Shown here: positions 1 to 8,076 of the stretch, one piece after another
Position numbering within the stretch: the first letter of the stretch is position 1
Layout: every line of letters starts with the position of its first letter
Program-made: the position numbers and the translations under genes
Assembly: GCF_028307215.1 (NCBI RefSeq)
Contig: NZ_JAQMHV010000006.1
Coordinates: forward strand, 1 to 64,000
Length of the DNA stretch: 64,000 bases
From: Falsirhodobacter sp. 20TX0035
GTDB lineage: Bacteria > Pseudomonadota > Alphaproteobacteria > Rhodobacterales > Rhodobacteraceae
Reading direction: 5' to 3'
The notes under the pieces: generated by a model
Databases searched by the model: none
What the model was told of the DNA's origin: nothing
Seen by the model: the letters and a program-made list of their open reading frames with translations, nothing else

Positions 1-120
1 GGCAACTGCCATGACAACGCCGTCGCCGAAAGCTTCTTCAACCTGCTCAAGCGCGAACGGATCAGGCGCAGAACCTATGATTATAACGGTCAAATGTTGA
101 AATACATCGCGGGATTTTAA
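1..120 (+). pseudogene. IS3-family transposase (OrfB) C-terminal fragment
   Basis: The first 26 codons match the C-terminal part of the DDE integrase domain of IS3-family OrfB transposases (NCHDNAVAESFF followed by LLKRERI). In intact copies a further stretch of about 30 residues follows after the R-T-Y; here the similarity stops at about position 78 and an unrelated 13-residue tail runs to the TAA at 118-120. The 5' part lies outside the window. The abrupt loss of similarity shows a truncated, inactive remnant and marks the edge of a rearranged region. Confidence 0.85.
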
Positions 121-154
121 GTCACAACTCCCCGTAGTCGGAACTGCGCTCGCA

Positions 155-763
155 GTGCTACTAATATCTTTTCCTTCTGCACTCTTGTTTCGCTGCATGT
201 TCGACGGGGAATTAGAAGCTTGGGTTCAAGCTGTGGGTGCAATCCTTGCAATCATTTTCGGATTCAATATAGCCAACGCTCAGAAAAAAGCTCAACAAGA
301 TATAATTGATGCCGGTAGCAGGTTACATGTCCAAGCAGCATATCGACTTGCGTTTGAAGCCCTCGAAACCGTGAGTGAACGTTTAGAAATTGCTCTCACA
401 CCGAACAACCCACTAAGAAGATTGTCGCTCCAAGGAAATCGCACGTCTGAGATGATTCTCGGAATGCGTGAATTCGACATGTCGCGCCTTCCGTCAGATA
501 TGATATCCGACTTCGTTCATCTGCGCAGTCATGTCCATGCAATAAATGAACAGATTACTTCAGTTCGTGACAGCGAGGAGAGGACGAGCAATCCAAAAAG
601 TAAGAGAGCCCGACACCATCGTTTGCGAAGTGCTGTTCGTGTTTATTCTGACAGTGCAAAAATTTTTAGGAGATTAGGGTGCACTGCTTCAAGGCATGGC
701 ACGGTTTTGAGCGAGCTTTCTTCACGTCCTACCACAGATGAATACGCGCGAATCCTAGCATAG
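155..763 (+). CDS. Hypothetical protein with one N-terminal membrane segment
   Basis: I do not recognise this 202-residue protein. It opens with a hydrophobic stretch (about residues 20-42, including W-V-Q-A-V-G-A-I-L-A-I-I-F-G-F) that is probably one membrane anchor, followed by a charged, mostly helical soluble part. The longest reading frame starts at a GTG (155); an ATG at 197 is an alternative start that would keep the membrane segment. The gene is visibly richer in A+T than the chromosome to its right and lies between a transposase remnant and other broken genes, so it is probably horizontally acquired. Small membrane-anchored proteins of this shape are common in mobile elements, but nothing here shows a function. 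Confidence 0.6.
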   Translation: MLLISFPSALLFRCMFDGELEAWVQAVGAILAIIFGFNIANAQKKAQQDIIDAGSRLHVQAAYRLAFEALETVSERLEIALTPNNPLRRLSLQGNRTSEMILGMREFDMSRLPSDMISDFVHLRSHVHAINEQITSVRDSEERTSNPKSKRARHHRLRSAVRVYSDSAKIFRRLGCTASRHGTVLSELSSRPTTDEYARILA

Positions 764-982
764 CCGCATGTTTCTGGGGTCGGCACCAATCTACTTTTTA
801 CCATTGGCATGCTGCATACCTATACAAAGCGACTATCCCCCGAGCAATCTATTCTAGCTGGCAGAAGAACGAAAAGTGCGCTTGAAGTCCTCCTTTTGCT
901 GATCTCCATCACAACGTGGCTCTGAATCAATTTTTCCGGTGTTGCAGGTGAGTTCTTCCAGTCTGATAGGGAGGTTTATGCC

Positions 983-1432
983 ATGTCAGCTCGACTCCAA
1001 CGTGCGGATCTCGCACCTGGTGTGCTTTACTATATATACAGAACAATGGCGACCAAACCTGGAGACCCACGGATGATAAAGATGAAAGATTTGAATACTG
1101 GCTTCTCGTATCGTTCGGCTTGGATCGGATATGCCAAAGGCCGAGGCCTCGACATAAGCAACGCTCCGATTCTTCATAGCGCACGGATCGGTCCCAAGCA
1201 GATATACCATGACCCCTTCGAAGGGCCTCGCAACGGCTTTCTTAAAAAATACCAGCAATTCACCGCATCTCTTGAGGTGAGCAAGTATGCCTTGGTCCGG
1301 CAGGGTGGAAAGGATGAGAACCAAAAATTATTCGGGTCCGGCATGCTGATCGCAGTCTACGAAATCGTCTCCTACGCAATTGATGAGACCGGTGGCGTCA
1401 CGATTCAACTCGGTGAACGGGTCGCGCATTGA
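983..1432 (+). CDS. Hypothetical protein, 149 aa
   Basis: The gene is well formed: an ATG at 983 is preceded by GGGAGG at 969-974, eight bases upstream, and the frame runs to a TGA at 1432. The product has no signal peptide or membrane segment. It looks like a compact mixed alpha/beta domain with many aromatic and basic residues in the first half (for example V-L-Y-Y-I-Y-R and R-S-A-W-I-G-Y). I do not recognise the family. It shares the A+T-richer composition and accessory setting of the gene at 155-763, about 220 bases upstream on the same strand, so the two may have arrived together. No function can be assigned. Confidence 0.65.
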   Translation: MSARLQRADLAPGVLYYIYRTMATKPGDPRMIKMKDLNTGFSYRSAWIGYAKGRGLDISNAPILHSARIGPKQIYHDPFEGPRNGFLKKYQQFTASLEVSKYALVRQGGKDENQKLFGSGMLIAVYEIVSYAIDETGGVTIQLGERVAH

Positions 1433-2210
1433 TCCGGGTTCCGGGTTCGCCCCTTCTGAAAACGCAAGCGCCTGCGATGACGCTTAACCGAGAGCTATGG
1501 AACCTTTTCACTCAACGCTGACGGCGCTTTCGCGCCACCTTCCTGTGTCGCGCGGTGCCTGCAGGTCGGAGGCCGGCCCTTACCTTTTCTCCGGCAACCG
1601 CCATAGGGCCCGCATCAAATCCCGGGCTGAGTAGTGCCATCGACGACTGCAATAAGCCGCGGTCCAGCGAGTGTGTCTTCGCCAGAGCTGTGGGGTCCAG
1701 TCAAGCATGCCGGTAGAGCGGGTCTTCATGCCAGAAGAGCAATTTGGCCATGGATTATTGCAGAGTGAGGAGGAGCACCGCTTACAAACGAGGGGAGGTC
1801 CAAAGGCCTAATGACTGCCTTGGCTGTTAAGGCGCTTCTGCGCAGACACCCCGACCATGAGGCTCGGGCGTCAGCAAATCAACCGCCAGTTTCTTATTGT
1901 TGACTAGACCTTCGTCATGACCAAGAATTCGGGTAACGTTGACCACACCGAATCCTCAATATAACCAGATACTTACGCATGCGCATGCTATTCCTTTCCT
2001 GCGCAGGCTATTGCTTTTCGTGGCCAATCAGAGAGATGTTAACCAGTTGAATCGAAATACTTTTTCGATTCTCAGAATCAGCCGTCAGGCACGTCCTGCG
2101 CACGCTTTTCCTTTCTTTGACAGTTGTTGCCAGAAACAGGAGAAGCGTGCGCCAACGACCGCAATAGCGTGCGCAAGGGCGTCAAGACCAATTGTGACGC
2201 AGGCCGTTTA
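1433..2210 (+). other. Gene-free accessory stretch
   Basis: I see no convincing coding frame on either strand in these roughly 780 bases. The possible frames are short, lack good ribosome-binding sites and have no recognisable motifs. Around 1975-2120 there are imperfect repeats of pyrimidine-rich words near TGCGCA (such as TTCCTTTCCTGCGCA and a related copy near 2100). The stretch lies between a plausible gene (983-1432) and several broken genes, so it is most simply read as decayed mobile DNA. Confidence 0.5.
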
Positions 2211-2480
2211 TCATAGAAGATGGGCGACGGCGGCGCGGTCGTAGATGCGTGCGCCACCGTCCGCGGGCGTGATCCTGTCAGCGTTCAGGCGTGCGTGCAG
2301 GGTGTCTCAGTCCATCCCTGCCGCCACGCCCAGCCTGCGGAATCTGATGAAGCGCGCGTGGAACTCCCGCCGGTCGGCGGCCGTCATCCTCACCTGAGTT
2401 CCGCGCCACGGCCTCGGCATCCGGCGGATGGCGAAGCCGTTGCGCCGGAGGAAGGTGATGAGCTCGCTCGGGCGCACTCC
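2211..2480 (-). pseudogene. Decayed remnant, possibly C-terminus of a TniQ-like transposon protein
   Basis: On the minus strand, a frame from about 2480 down to a TGA at 2211-2213 reads as coherent protein with one in-frame TGA at 2307-2309, where a tryptophan codon would fit (G-M-D-stop-D-T-L-H). The text before it contains F-L-R-R-N-G-F and later R-E-F-H-A-R-F; after it come L-N-A-D-x-I-T-P and R-I-Y-D-R-A-A-V. This order (a helix-turn-helix-like 'LRRNGF' word, an E-F-x-x-x-F/Y segment, a short 'L-x-A-x-G-I-x-P' winged helix and a terminal Y-x-R-x-x-V) is reminiscent of the C-terminal region of TniQ-like or related helper proteins of alphaproteobacterial transposons. The match is from memory and weak; the broken coding character is the firmer point. 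Confidence 0.35.
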
Positions 2481-2494
2481 CTGCCAGGGGCAGG

Positions 2495-2750
2495 ATGGTC
2501 GGGGGCTTCGCCGCTGCGGGCCTTGCCGGGGCGGCGCAGGCGCAGACCGACGGAGGCACAGCCCAGACCTCTCCCCTGACCAAGATGCGCAACCCGCAAA
2601 CGGCTTATCCCCAGACGCCGTTCGAGGCGCAGCAGCAGCAATGGCCGGGCCTCGCCAGCAAGATGACACCCGCCCGATCATGGCGAAGAGAGCTATGTCG
2701 GCTCCAACCGCCTGCCGGGCCGTCGTGCGCTGATCACCGGCGGCGACAAC
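2495..2750 (+). pseudogene. SDR oxidoreductase remnant (GSP39/YhdF-type), frameshifted
   Basis: Translation from 2495 gives the end of a signal peptide (G-L-A-G-A-A-Q-A-Q), then P-L-T-K and P-G-L-A-S-K-M-T-P, the N-terminal signature of the YhdF/general stress protein 39 group of short-chain dehydrogenases. The frame then breaks: after about 2672 the expected text P-D-H-G-E-E-S-Y-V-G-S continues in another frame up to R-R-A-L-I-T-G-G-D. The change equals loss of two C residues from a C-rich run near 2668-2675. The nucleotide-binding motif, normally G-G-D-S-G-I-G-R, stops after G-G-D, where unrelated sequence begins. The gene is dead and keeps only about 80 codons of roughly 300. Confidence 0.75.
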
Positions 2751-3008
2751 TCGCTCTGCAAAGGCGTCATCTGCCTGATCGCGTCTGCCCAGCCGAACAA
2801 CTTCAACAACAATGGTCGGGTCATCCTCGACAACAGTTGCCTAAAGATCGCCTCATCTAAAAATTGCCACCACTTTTTCCCGAAGCAACACTTGCAGACG
2901 CGCGGTATCGGGAACGAAAACTCGGTGGTCAACCTCACTCTCATCGGCGCCCATCTGAACAAGAACGAGATCCGCGCAAAGCCGCCAAAGCGCTACATCA
3001 AGGAATGA
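2751..3008 (+). pseudogene. C-terminal remnant of a DUF262/DUF1524 (GmrSD-like) HNH protein
   Basis: This frame is fused in register to the SDR remnant and reads to a TGA at 3006-3008. It contains I-L-D-N-S, then C-H-H-F-F-P-K, N-L-T-L-I-G-A-H-L-N and R-A-K-P-P-K-R-Y-I-K-E. That series matches the C-terminal HNH part of DUF262/DUF1524 proteins (family pattern roughly D-H-x-F-P-K, then I-x-N-x-T-L-I-S-x-x-x-N, then K-P-P-S-x-Y). GmrSD-type members are modification-dependent type IV restriction enzymes. Only about 85 codons survive, with no DUF262 domain, so this is a fragment left by recombination rather than a working nuclease. Confidence 0.6.
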
Positions 3009-3070
3009 CTTGACGGCGAGTAGGGCTCCCGCAGGTCAAGCTTACTTCATCTGATTGAACGCTCCTTGCA

Positions 3071-3238
3071 TCATCTTCCAGAGGATAAGCACCCCACAAC
3101 GATAAATTTCCGCGTCTGGCTGGCGGGTGGGGTCTGCCATGCGGCATCGAAGGCGTGCACACCATCGCCCTCATCGCGCAGCCCGTCCGTGATTCTGAAG
3201 GACGCCTTGCCGAAACCCAGAAAGCCGATGGTGGTCAT
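3071..3238 (-). pseudogene. Truncated NAD(P)-binding oxidoreductase (6PGDH/HIBADH-like, DUF1932 type)
   Basis: The ATG at 3238 overlaps the stop of the lyase gene upstream (ATGA, 3235-3238), so it was the next gene of that operon. The first about 38 residues are a Rossmann N-terminus: M-T-T-I-G-F-L-G-F-G-K-A-S, then D-G-L-R-D-E-G and V-H-A-F-D-A-A-W, as in 6-phosphogluconate/3-hydroxyisobutyrate dehydrogenase relatives with a C-terminal DUF1932 domain. After about position 3125 the sequence becomes unrelated and stops at 3071. The accessory patch to the left has therefore removed about 85% of the gene. In intact relatives such an enzyme would oxidise a hydroxy acid in the same pathway (inference). 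Confidence 0.7.
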
Positions 3239-4107
3239 GAACAGAAGCCTTTCAGAAAGGAAACCGGGCCACCGGGATGCGGCTGGCGGTCAATTACTGA
3301 CAACAGGCGTTCGGCTCGCGTCACGATGGGCGCGTCGATGAACTTGCCGTCCAGCGTGAATGCACCCCGCCCGGCCGCGGCCTCGATCGCGTTCGCTTCG
3401 ACGACGCGCCGTGCCCAGGCAATCTCGTCGGCGGAGGGTGTAAATCCCTCGTTCAGGATCGGGACGACTGCGGGATGGATGCAGCTCGCACCGTCGAAGC
3501 CGAAGTCGCGCGCCTCTCGCGCCGCCTCGCGGATCGCCGCTTGATCGGTGTAGTCCACCGTGCTGCGGAACATGCCGAAGGACATGACCCCCGCCGCCTT
3601 TGCGGCATAATGGATCATCAGCTTCGGCACGCGCAGCACCTCGGCGGTGGGCTTGGCCCCCATGGAGGTCGCCAGATCCTCACCGCCCGACGACAGGGCC
3701 AGAACGCGCGGCCCCTTCGCAATGGCACGGGCTTCAAACAACCCTTCGGAGTCCTCGATCAGTGGCACGAAGTCGATGGGCGCGCGCCCGGTTTCCAGCG
3801 GGGCAAGGTGGGCGGCCAGATCATGCAGCACGTCCACATGGGCCACCTTAGGCAGATACAGCCCCTCCGCCCCCGCCCGCACCGCCGCGGCCGCGTCGTC
3901 GAAAAGCCGCTCGTTCATGTTGACACGCACGAAGACACGGCGGCCTGCCATCGGCACGCTGCTGGTCAACGCTTCGCGCGCCGCAGTCTTAGCGGCCTCG
4001 GGAACGGCATCTTCAAGGTCGATGATGACGACGTCCGCGCCGCGCTGCCCGGCCTTTTCCAGAAAGCGGGGTATGTTGCCTGGCACATAGAGGAGGGAGC
4101 GGATCAT
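3235..4107 (-). CDS. HpcH/HpaI aldolase / citrate lyase beta-subunit-like (CitE-type) lyase
   Basis: This 290-residue protein is a Mg-dependent TIM-barrel C-C lyase of the CitE/malyl-CoA lyase superfamily, which splits beta-hydroxyacyl-CoA thioesters such as malyl-CoA or citramalyl-CoA. Visible motifs are R-S-L-L-Y-V-P at the N-terminus, the metal-site word I-D-L-E-D-A-V near residues 29-35, R-V-N near 61, L-P-K-V near 84, L-I-E-D-S-E-G near 116-122, S-S-G-G-E-D near 139 and C-I-H-P near 230. Its start overlaps the CoA-transferase stop by 4 nt, so the two are translationally coupled and very likely consecutive: the transferase makes the thioester, this enzyme cleaves it. The last 12 residues are unusual and run into the truncated downstream gene. 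Exact substrate unknown. Confidence 0.88.
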   Translation of the reverse strand: MIRSLLYVPGNIPRFLEKAGQRGADVVIIDLEDAVPEAAKTAAREALTSSVPMAGRRVFVRVNMNERLFDDAAAAVRAGAEGLYLPKVAHVDVLHDLAAHLAPLETGRAPIDFVPLIEDSEGLFEARAIAKGPRVLALSSGGEDLATSMGAKPTAEVLRVPKLMIHYAAKAAGVMSFGMFRSTVDYTDQAAIREAAREARDFGFDGASCIHPAVVPILNEGFTPSADEIAWARRVVEANAIEAAAGRGAFTLDGKFIDAPIVTRAERLLSVIDRQPHPGGPVSFLKGFCS

Positions 4108-5270
4108 AGGGTCATCCCCAGTTCTGCCAGGATCTCGTCCGTGTGCTCACCGATCCCGGGCGCGGCGCGGCGAAAGCCGCCTGCCGTGTTGGACAGGCGC
4201 GGGAAGACGTTGTGCTGCGGCAGGTGGCCGTTTTCGGCATCCTCCACCTCGACGATGATCCCGCGTTCGGCGAAGTGGGCGTCCTGAGCGATGTCCGCGA
4301 TATCGTAGACGGGGCCGACCGTCGCCCCCGCCTCCCGCATTCCGACCAGTGCCTCGTCGCGCGGGCGAGCGAGGAACCACTGCGCCACGGCGGTGTCCAC
4401 GATGTCGCGATGGGCGACACGGGCGACGTTGGTGGCAAAGCGCGGATCGGACTTCATCTCGGGTTTGCCGATCACGTCGAAGATGCGCATCGCGACGGTC
4501 TGGGTCGATCCCGACAGCGCCGCGAACTTGCCGTCGCCGCAGCGATAGACGTTGCGCGGCGACACTGTGTTCGACGCCGAGCCGGAGCGCTCCTTGATTT
4601 TGCCGGTCGTGCGGTAGATCGCGGCCTCAGGCCCGAGAACGGCAAAGATAGGCTCCAGCAGCGACAGGTCGATCACCTGGCCCTGCGCGTCGCCGCGTTC
4701 ACGGGCGAACAGCGCCATCATCGCCGCGTTGGCCCCGGTGATGCCGGCGATCATGTCGGCCAGCGCCAGCGGGGGCAGTACGGGTTCGCGGTCGGGGAAG
4801 CCCGTGCGCGAGGCGAAGCCGCTCATCGCCTCCACCAGCGTGCCGAAGCCGGGCAGCTTGGCGTAAGGCCCCGTCTGCCCAAAACCCGAGATGCGCACGG
4901 TGATCAGGCGGGGGTTGAGTTCGGCCAGAACGCCGGGGCCAAGGCCCATTTCTTCCAACGTGCCGGGACGGAAGTTCTCGATGAACACGTCGGCGGTTTC
5001 CAGCAGGCGGCGCAGCACCGCCATCGCCCCTGCCTCGCGCAGATTCAACGCGATGGAACGCTTGTTGCGCCCGTAGGTCTTCCAGTGCAGCGACTGCCCC
5101 CCATCGCGCCAATCACGCAGCGGGTCTCCCTGCGGCGGCTCGATCTTGATGACGTCGGCGCCGAAATCGGCCAGTTGCAACGACATCATGTTGCCGGCAA
5201 CAAGGCGGGACAGGTCGATCACGCGCACCCCGTGAAGGGGACCGCGCAGTGTGGGATCAAAACGGATCAT
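4104..5270 (-). CDS. Class III (CaiB/BaiF family) CoA-transferase
   Basis: This 388-residue protein has the family III CoA-transferase fold: an N-terminal V-R-V-I-D-L-S-R segment, G-A-D-V-I-K-I-E-P-P near residues 37-46, N-K-R-S near 69-72, I-E-N-F-R-P-G near 97-103 and S-G-F-G-Q-T-G-P near 128-135. The probable catalytic aspartate is D172 in L-A-D-M-I-A-G. Family members move CoA between carboxylic acids. The start at 5270 is set by a single base of spacing after the ABC ATPase stop; longer upstream frames lie inside that gene. Placed between an importer and a CitE-type lyase, it should activate the imported acid. The substrate cannot be read from sequence; (hydroxy)dicarboxylates such as citramalate or malate are plausible. 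Confidence 0.88.
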   Translation of the reverse strand: MIRFDPTLRGPLHGVRVIDLSRLVAGNMMSLQLADFGADVIKIEPPQGDPLRDWRDGGQSLHWKTYGRNKRSIALNLREAGAMAVLRRLLETADVFIENFRPGTLEEMGLGPGVLAELNPRLITVRISGFGQTGPYAKLPGFGTLVEAMSGFASRTGFPDREPVLPPLALADMIAGITGANAAMMALFARERGDAQGQVIDLSLLEPIFAVLGPEAAIYRTTGKIKERSGSASNTVSPRNVYRCGDGKFAALSGSTQTVAMRIFDVIGKPEMKSDPRFATNVARVAHRDIVDTAVAQWFLARPRDEALVGMREAGATVGPVYDIADIAQDAHFAERGIIVEVEDAENGHLPQHNVFPRLSNTAGGFRRAAPGIGEHTDEILAELGMTL

Positions 5271-5271
5271 C

Positions 5272-6348
5272 TCAGCTGCTCCCGAACTTCTCGGCGAACA
5301 CGGCGGAGTGTTCGGGCGGGATGCGGACGATGACGGTGGGAGCGTCGATTTCCCACGTGGTCTGGATACGGAACTCCATCTCGCCCGAGCGGACGACATA
5401 TTGCCACACGGAACCAAGATAGACCTTCTGGTCCACGCGGACGCGCAGGCAGTTCGGACCCACCTCGGACACGACCTCGATCCGTTCGGGGCGGATGGCC
5501 ACGACCAGCGATCCGTCCTTTGACGCCCGGCCGGGGGCGGTCACGATCTCGGTTCCGTCGACCAGCCGCACGCGAGCACTTTCGGTTCCCGCCTCGATCA
5601 TCGTGGCGTCAAGGAAGTTGGACGAGCCGATGAAATCCGCGACGAAGCTGTCGGCGGGCCGTTCGTAGATGTCGCGGGGGGAGCCGAGCTGGCGCATGCG
5701 CCCCATGCTCATCACAGCGATCCGGTCGGACACGGCCAGCGCCTCGGACTGGTCGTGGGTGACGTAGATCGTCGTCACCTTCAGCCGCTCCTGCAACTCG
5801 CGCAGCCAGACGCGGGCGCGTTCGCGCAGCTTCGCGTCAAGGTTCGACAACGGCTCGTCCAGCAGCAGCAAGGGCGGGCGATAAACCAGCGCGCGGGCCA
5901 GCGCCACGCGCTGCTGCTGGCCGCCCGACAGTTCGAACGGATAGCGTTCGGCATAGGGGAGCATTTCTACAAGGCCGAGGGCCTCCTTGATGCGTTCCTC
6001 CCGTTCGGACTTGCCCATCTTCCGCAGGATCAGCGGAAAGGCGAGGTTGTCGGCCACCGTCTTGTGCGGCCAAAGGGCGTAAGACTGGAAGACGAGGCCG
6101 ATGTTGCGCCGTTCAGGTGGGACGGTGTTGCGCGGATTGCCGTCAAACAGCACCTTGTCGCCCACCCGGATCGTGCCCGAAGTTGCGTGGTTCAGCCCCG
6201 CCACCGCGAACAGCGACGTGGACTTTCCGCAGCCCGACGGCCCCAGCAGGGTCAGGAACTCGCCCGAGGCGACGTGGATGTTCAGGTTTTCAACCGCCGT
6301 GACGGCGCCATACTTGATGGTCAGGTTTTCAAGGACGAGATCAGCCAT
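5272..6348 (-). CDS. ABC transporter ATP-binding protein (PotA/FbpC type)
   Basis: This is the cytoplasmic ATPase (358 aa) of the importer encoded by the two upstream genes. The Walker A motif G-P-S-G-C-G-K-S-T is at residues 36-44, the signature L-S-G-G-Q-Q-Q at about 141-147 and Walker B with L-L-L-L-D-E-P at about 160-166, followed by the H-loop in T-H-D-Q. A C-terminal TOBE-like beta domain (about 280-358) matches the PotA/FbpC/MalK class. The ATG at 6348 lies 8 nt inside the end of the permease gene, so the two are translationally coupled. Upstream in-frame ATGs lie deep in the permease gene and are not credible starts. Confidence 0.92.
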   Translation of the reverse strand: MADLVLENLTIKYGAVTAVENLNIHVASGEFLTLLGPSGCGKSTSLFAVAGLNHATSGTIRVGDKVLFDGNPRNTVPPERRNIGLVFQSYALWPHKTVADNLAFPLILRKMGKSEREERIKEALGLVEMLPYAERYPFELSGGQQQRVALARALVYRPPLLLLDEPLSNLDAKLRERARVWLRELQERLKVTTIYVTHDQSEALAVSDRIAVMSMGRMRQLGSPRDIYERPADSFVADFIGSSNFLDATMIEAGTESARVRLVDGTEIVTAPGRASKDGSLVVAIRPERIEVVSEVGPNCLRVRVDQKVYLGSVWQYVVRSGEMEFRIQTTWEIDAPTVIVRIPPEHSAVFAEKFGSS

Positions 6349-8056
6349 AGATCTTGGCTCCCAGCAGGCGGCGCGCAAGGATGACGAACAGCGCCGTGAT
6401 GATGACTTGGATGGTGGCGAGGGCCGAGACGGGGCCATTGTCGCCCTGCGCCACAAGCTGCAGCATGGTGGTGCCGATGATCTCGGACCCCGGCTGGTAC
6501 AGGAACGCGGCGGTCACGTATTCCTTGAAGAAGTGGATGAACAGCAGCGCGTAACAGCTGAAAAGCGCGGGCTTCAGGATCGGCATGATGATCCGCGTCA
6601 CCGTGGTCCACCAGTCCGCACCCGAGATGCGGGCCCCGCGGTCCAGTTCCTCGCCGATCTGGGCCAAGGCGGGGGCAATGGCGCCAAAGCCCACCGGGAT
6701 GTAGCGGACCATGAAGGCGATGATCAGCACGAGGATCGTGCCGCGGATCACATCCGCGCCCGGCAACCAGATCACCGCATAGAAGAAGCCAAGGCCCGCA
6801 ATGATGCCGGGCAGCGAGCGCGGGAAAAGCGCCACGTATTCCAGGGGCCGGCGGAACCGAAACTCAGACCGGCGGGCGACCAGCGCGATCACGACGATAA
6901 AGAACGTGCCGAGCGCCGCCCCGATGGTGGAGACGAGCACCGAGTTCACGATGGAACGGACATAGGTGGAGGAGTTGAACACCAGATCGAAGTTTGCCGT
7001 TGTCAGCACCTTCCAGAACGGGATCAGTGGCGTCAGGAACGTCACCGTCGACCGCAGGAAGATGCCGCCGAAGATCGACAGGATGGTGAAGAAGATAAAA
7101 CTGAACACGAAGGCGAAGGCGGGCCAGCGCCACTTGCCCAGATCCAGCGTGGACGGGCGGCTGGCCTTGCCGCGCACTGTCACGAAGCGTCCCGACGCTT
7201 GCATCAGGTATCCCTGCAACCACACCAGAAGCGCCACGAGGATCAGCAGCAGGATCGCCGCTGCGCCGACGATGCCGTATTCCGGACGCACCGCGGCGTT
7301 GATGCCCTTGTCATACAGGAACGTCGTCACCGTCTGGATCCCGGAGGGGCCGCCGAAGAGCAGCGGGATCGCCAGCATCTCGATGCCCACGACGAAGTTC
7401 AGGACGGCGGAATAGATGACGGCGGGACGGATCATCGGGATCGTCACCGACCACAGAGCGCGGACGGGGCCCGCCCCGGCGGAACGCGCGGCATCCTCCA
7501 ACTGAGGATCGGCCTTCGTCACGGCGGCAAGGCACATGAGGTAGGTCAGCGGCGCCTGGCTCAGCCCCGCGACGATGCCCATGCCCGTCACGGAATAAAG
7601 GTTCCAAGGCGCCCCGCCGAGGTAGCTTTTCGCCGCCAGCGTCATAAATCCCGACGGGCCATACATCGTGAACCACCCGAACGCGATCACGAGGTTCGAC
7701 ACGAACAGCGGCCAGATGAAGATCTCGCCCATCCAGCGGCGTCCGGGCAGGTTCGTCCGCCCCACCAGCACCGCCATGACCGCGCCGAAGACCTGCGCCA
7801 GCACCATCGTCAGCGCCCCGAAATAGAGCGTGTTGAGGAACACCCGCGCCATCCCCGGCTCGGACGCGAGGCGGGTGAAGTTGCCCAGCGTGAAGCCTGC
7901 TGTGGTGTCGTAGAGCGGCTTGTCGAGGAAGGCTTGGATGATGATGGGCACAATCGGCCCCGCGACCAGCACCGTCGTCAGGGCTGTGACGCCCCAGAAG
8001 ATCAGGCGTGACCGGTCGATCGACCGGCGGGGGCCGGTATCGCTGATATCCGTCAT
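6341..8056 (-). CDS. ABC transporter permease, fused double permease (FbpB type)
   Basis: The 571-residue inner-membrane protein has about twelve hydrophobic segments arranged as two homologous halves, each ending in the EAA-type loop of binding-protein-dependent permeases (E-D-A-A-R-S-A-G-A near residue 190 and L-D-R-G-A-R-I-S-G-A-D near 475). Such fused permeases serve FbpABC/AfuABC-like importers of iron, phosphonates and small organic acids. An AAGGA lies upstream of the ATG at 8056. It is preceded by the binding-protein gene and overlaps the ATPase gene by 8 nt, so the three form one importer. Confidence 0.92.
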   Translation of the reverse strand: MTDISDTGPRRSIDRSRLIFWGVTALTTVLVAGPIVPIIIQAFLDKPLYDTTAGFTLGNFTRLASEPGMARVFLNTLYFGALTMVLAQVFGAVMAVLVGRTNLPGRRWMGEIFIWPLFVSNLVIAFGWFTMYGPSGFMTLAAKSYLGGAPWNLYSVTGMGIVAGLSQAPLTYLMCLAAVTKADPQLEDAARSAGAGPVRALWSVTIPMIRPAVIYSAVLNFVVGIEMLAIPLLFGGPSGIQTVTTFLYDKGINAAVRPEYGIVGAAAILLLILVALLVWLQGYLMQASGRFVTVRGKASRPSTLDLGKWRWPAFAFVFSFIFFTILSIFGGIFLRSTVTFLTPLIPFWKVLTTANFDLVFNSSTYVRSIVNSVLVSTIGAALGTFFIVVIALVARRSEFRFRRPLEYVALFPRSLPGIIAGLGFFYAVIWLPGADVIRGTILVLIIAFMVRYIPVGFGAIAPALAQIGEELDRGARISGADWWTTVTRIIMPILKPALFSCYALLFIHFFKEYVTAAFLYQPGSEIIGTTMLQLVAQGDNGPVSALATIQVIITALFVILARRLLGAKIYG

Positions 8057-8076
8057 CGGAAATGTCCTTGGAAGGT

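Noticed and set aside
1..120. Intact IS3 element
   Set aside because: Only the last ~26 conserved residues are present and the C-terminal family text is missing. No terminal inverted repeat was found, so this is a remnant.
2307..2480. HicA-like toxin suggested by L-R-R-N-G-F on the minus strand
   Set aside because: HicA has a G-S-H word soon after that motif and is about 60-80 residues with a HicB partner. Neither is seen; the reading fits a longer, decayed protein better.
6101..8011. 636-residue plus-strand open frame across the ABC permease gene
   Set aside because: The product is an Arg/His/Asp-rich string with no recognisable domain; the opposite strand reads as a clean twelve-helix permease.
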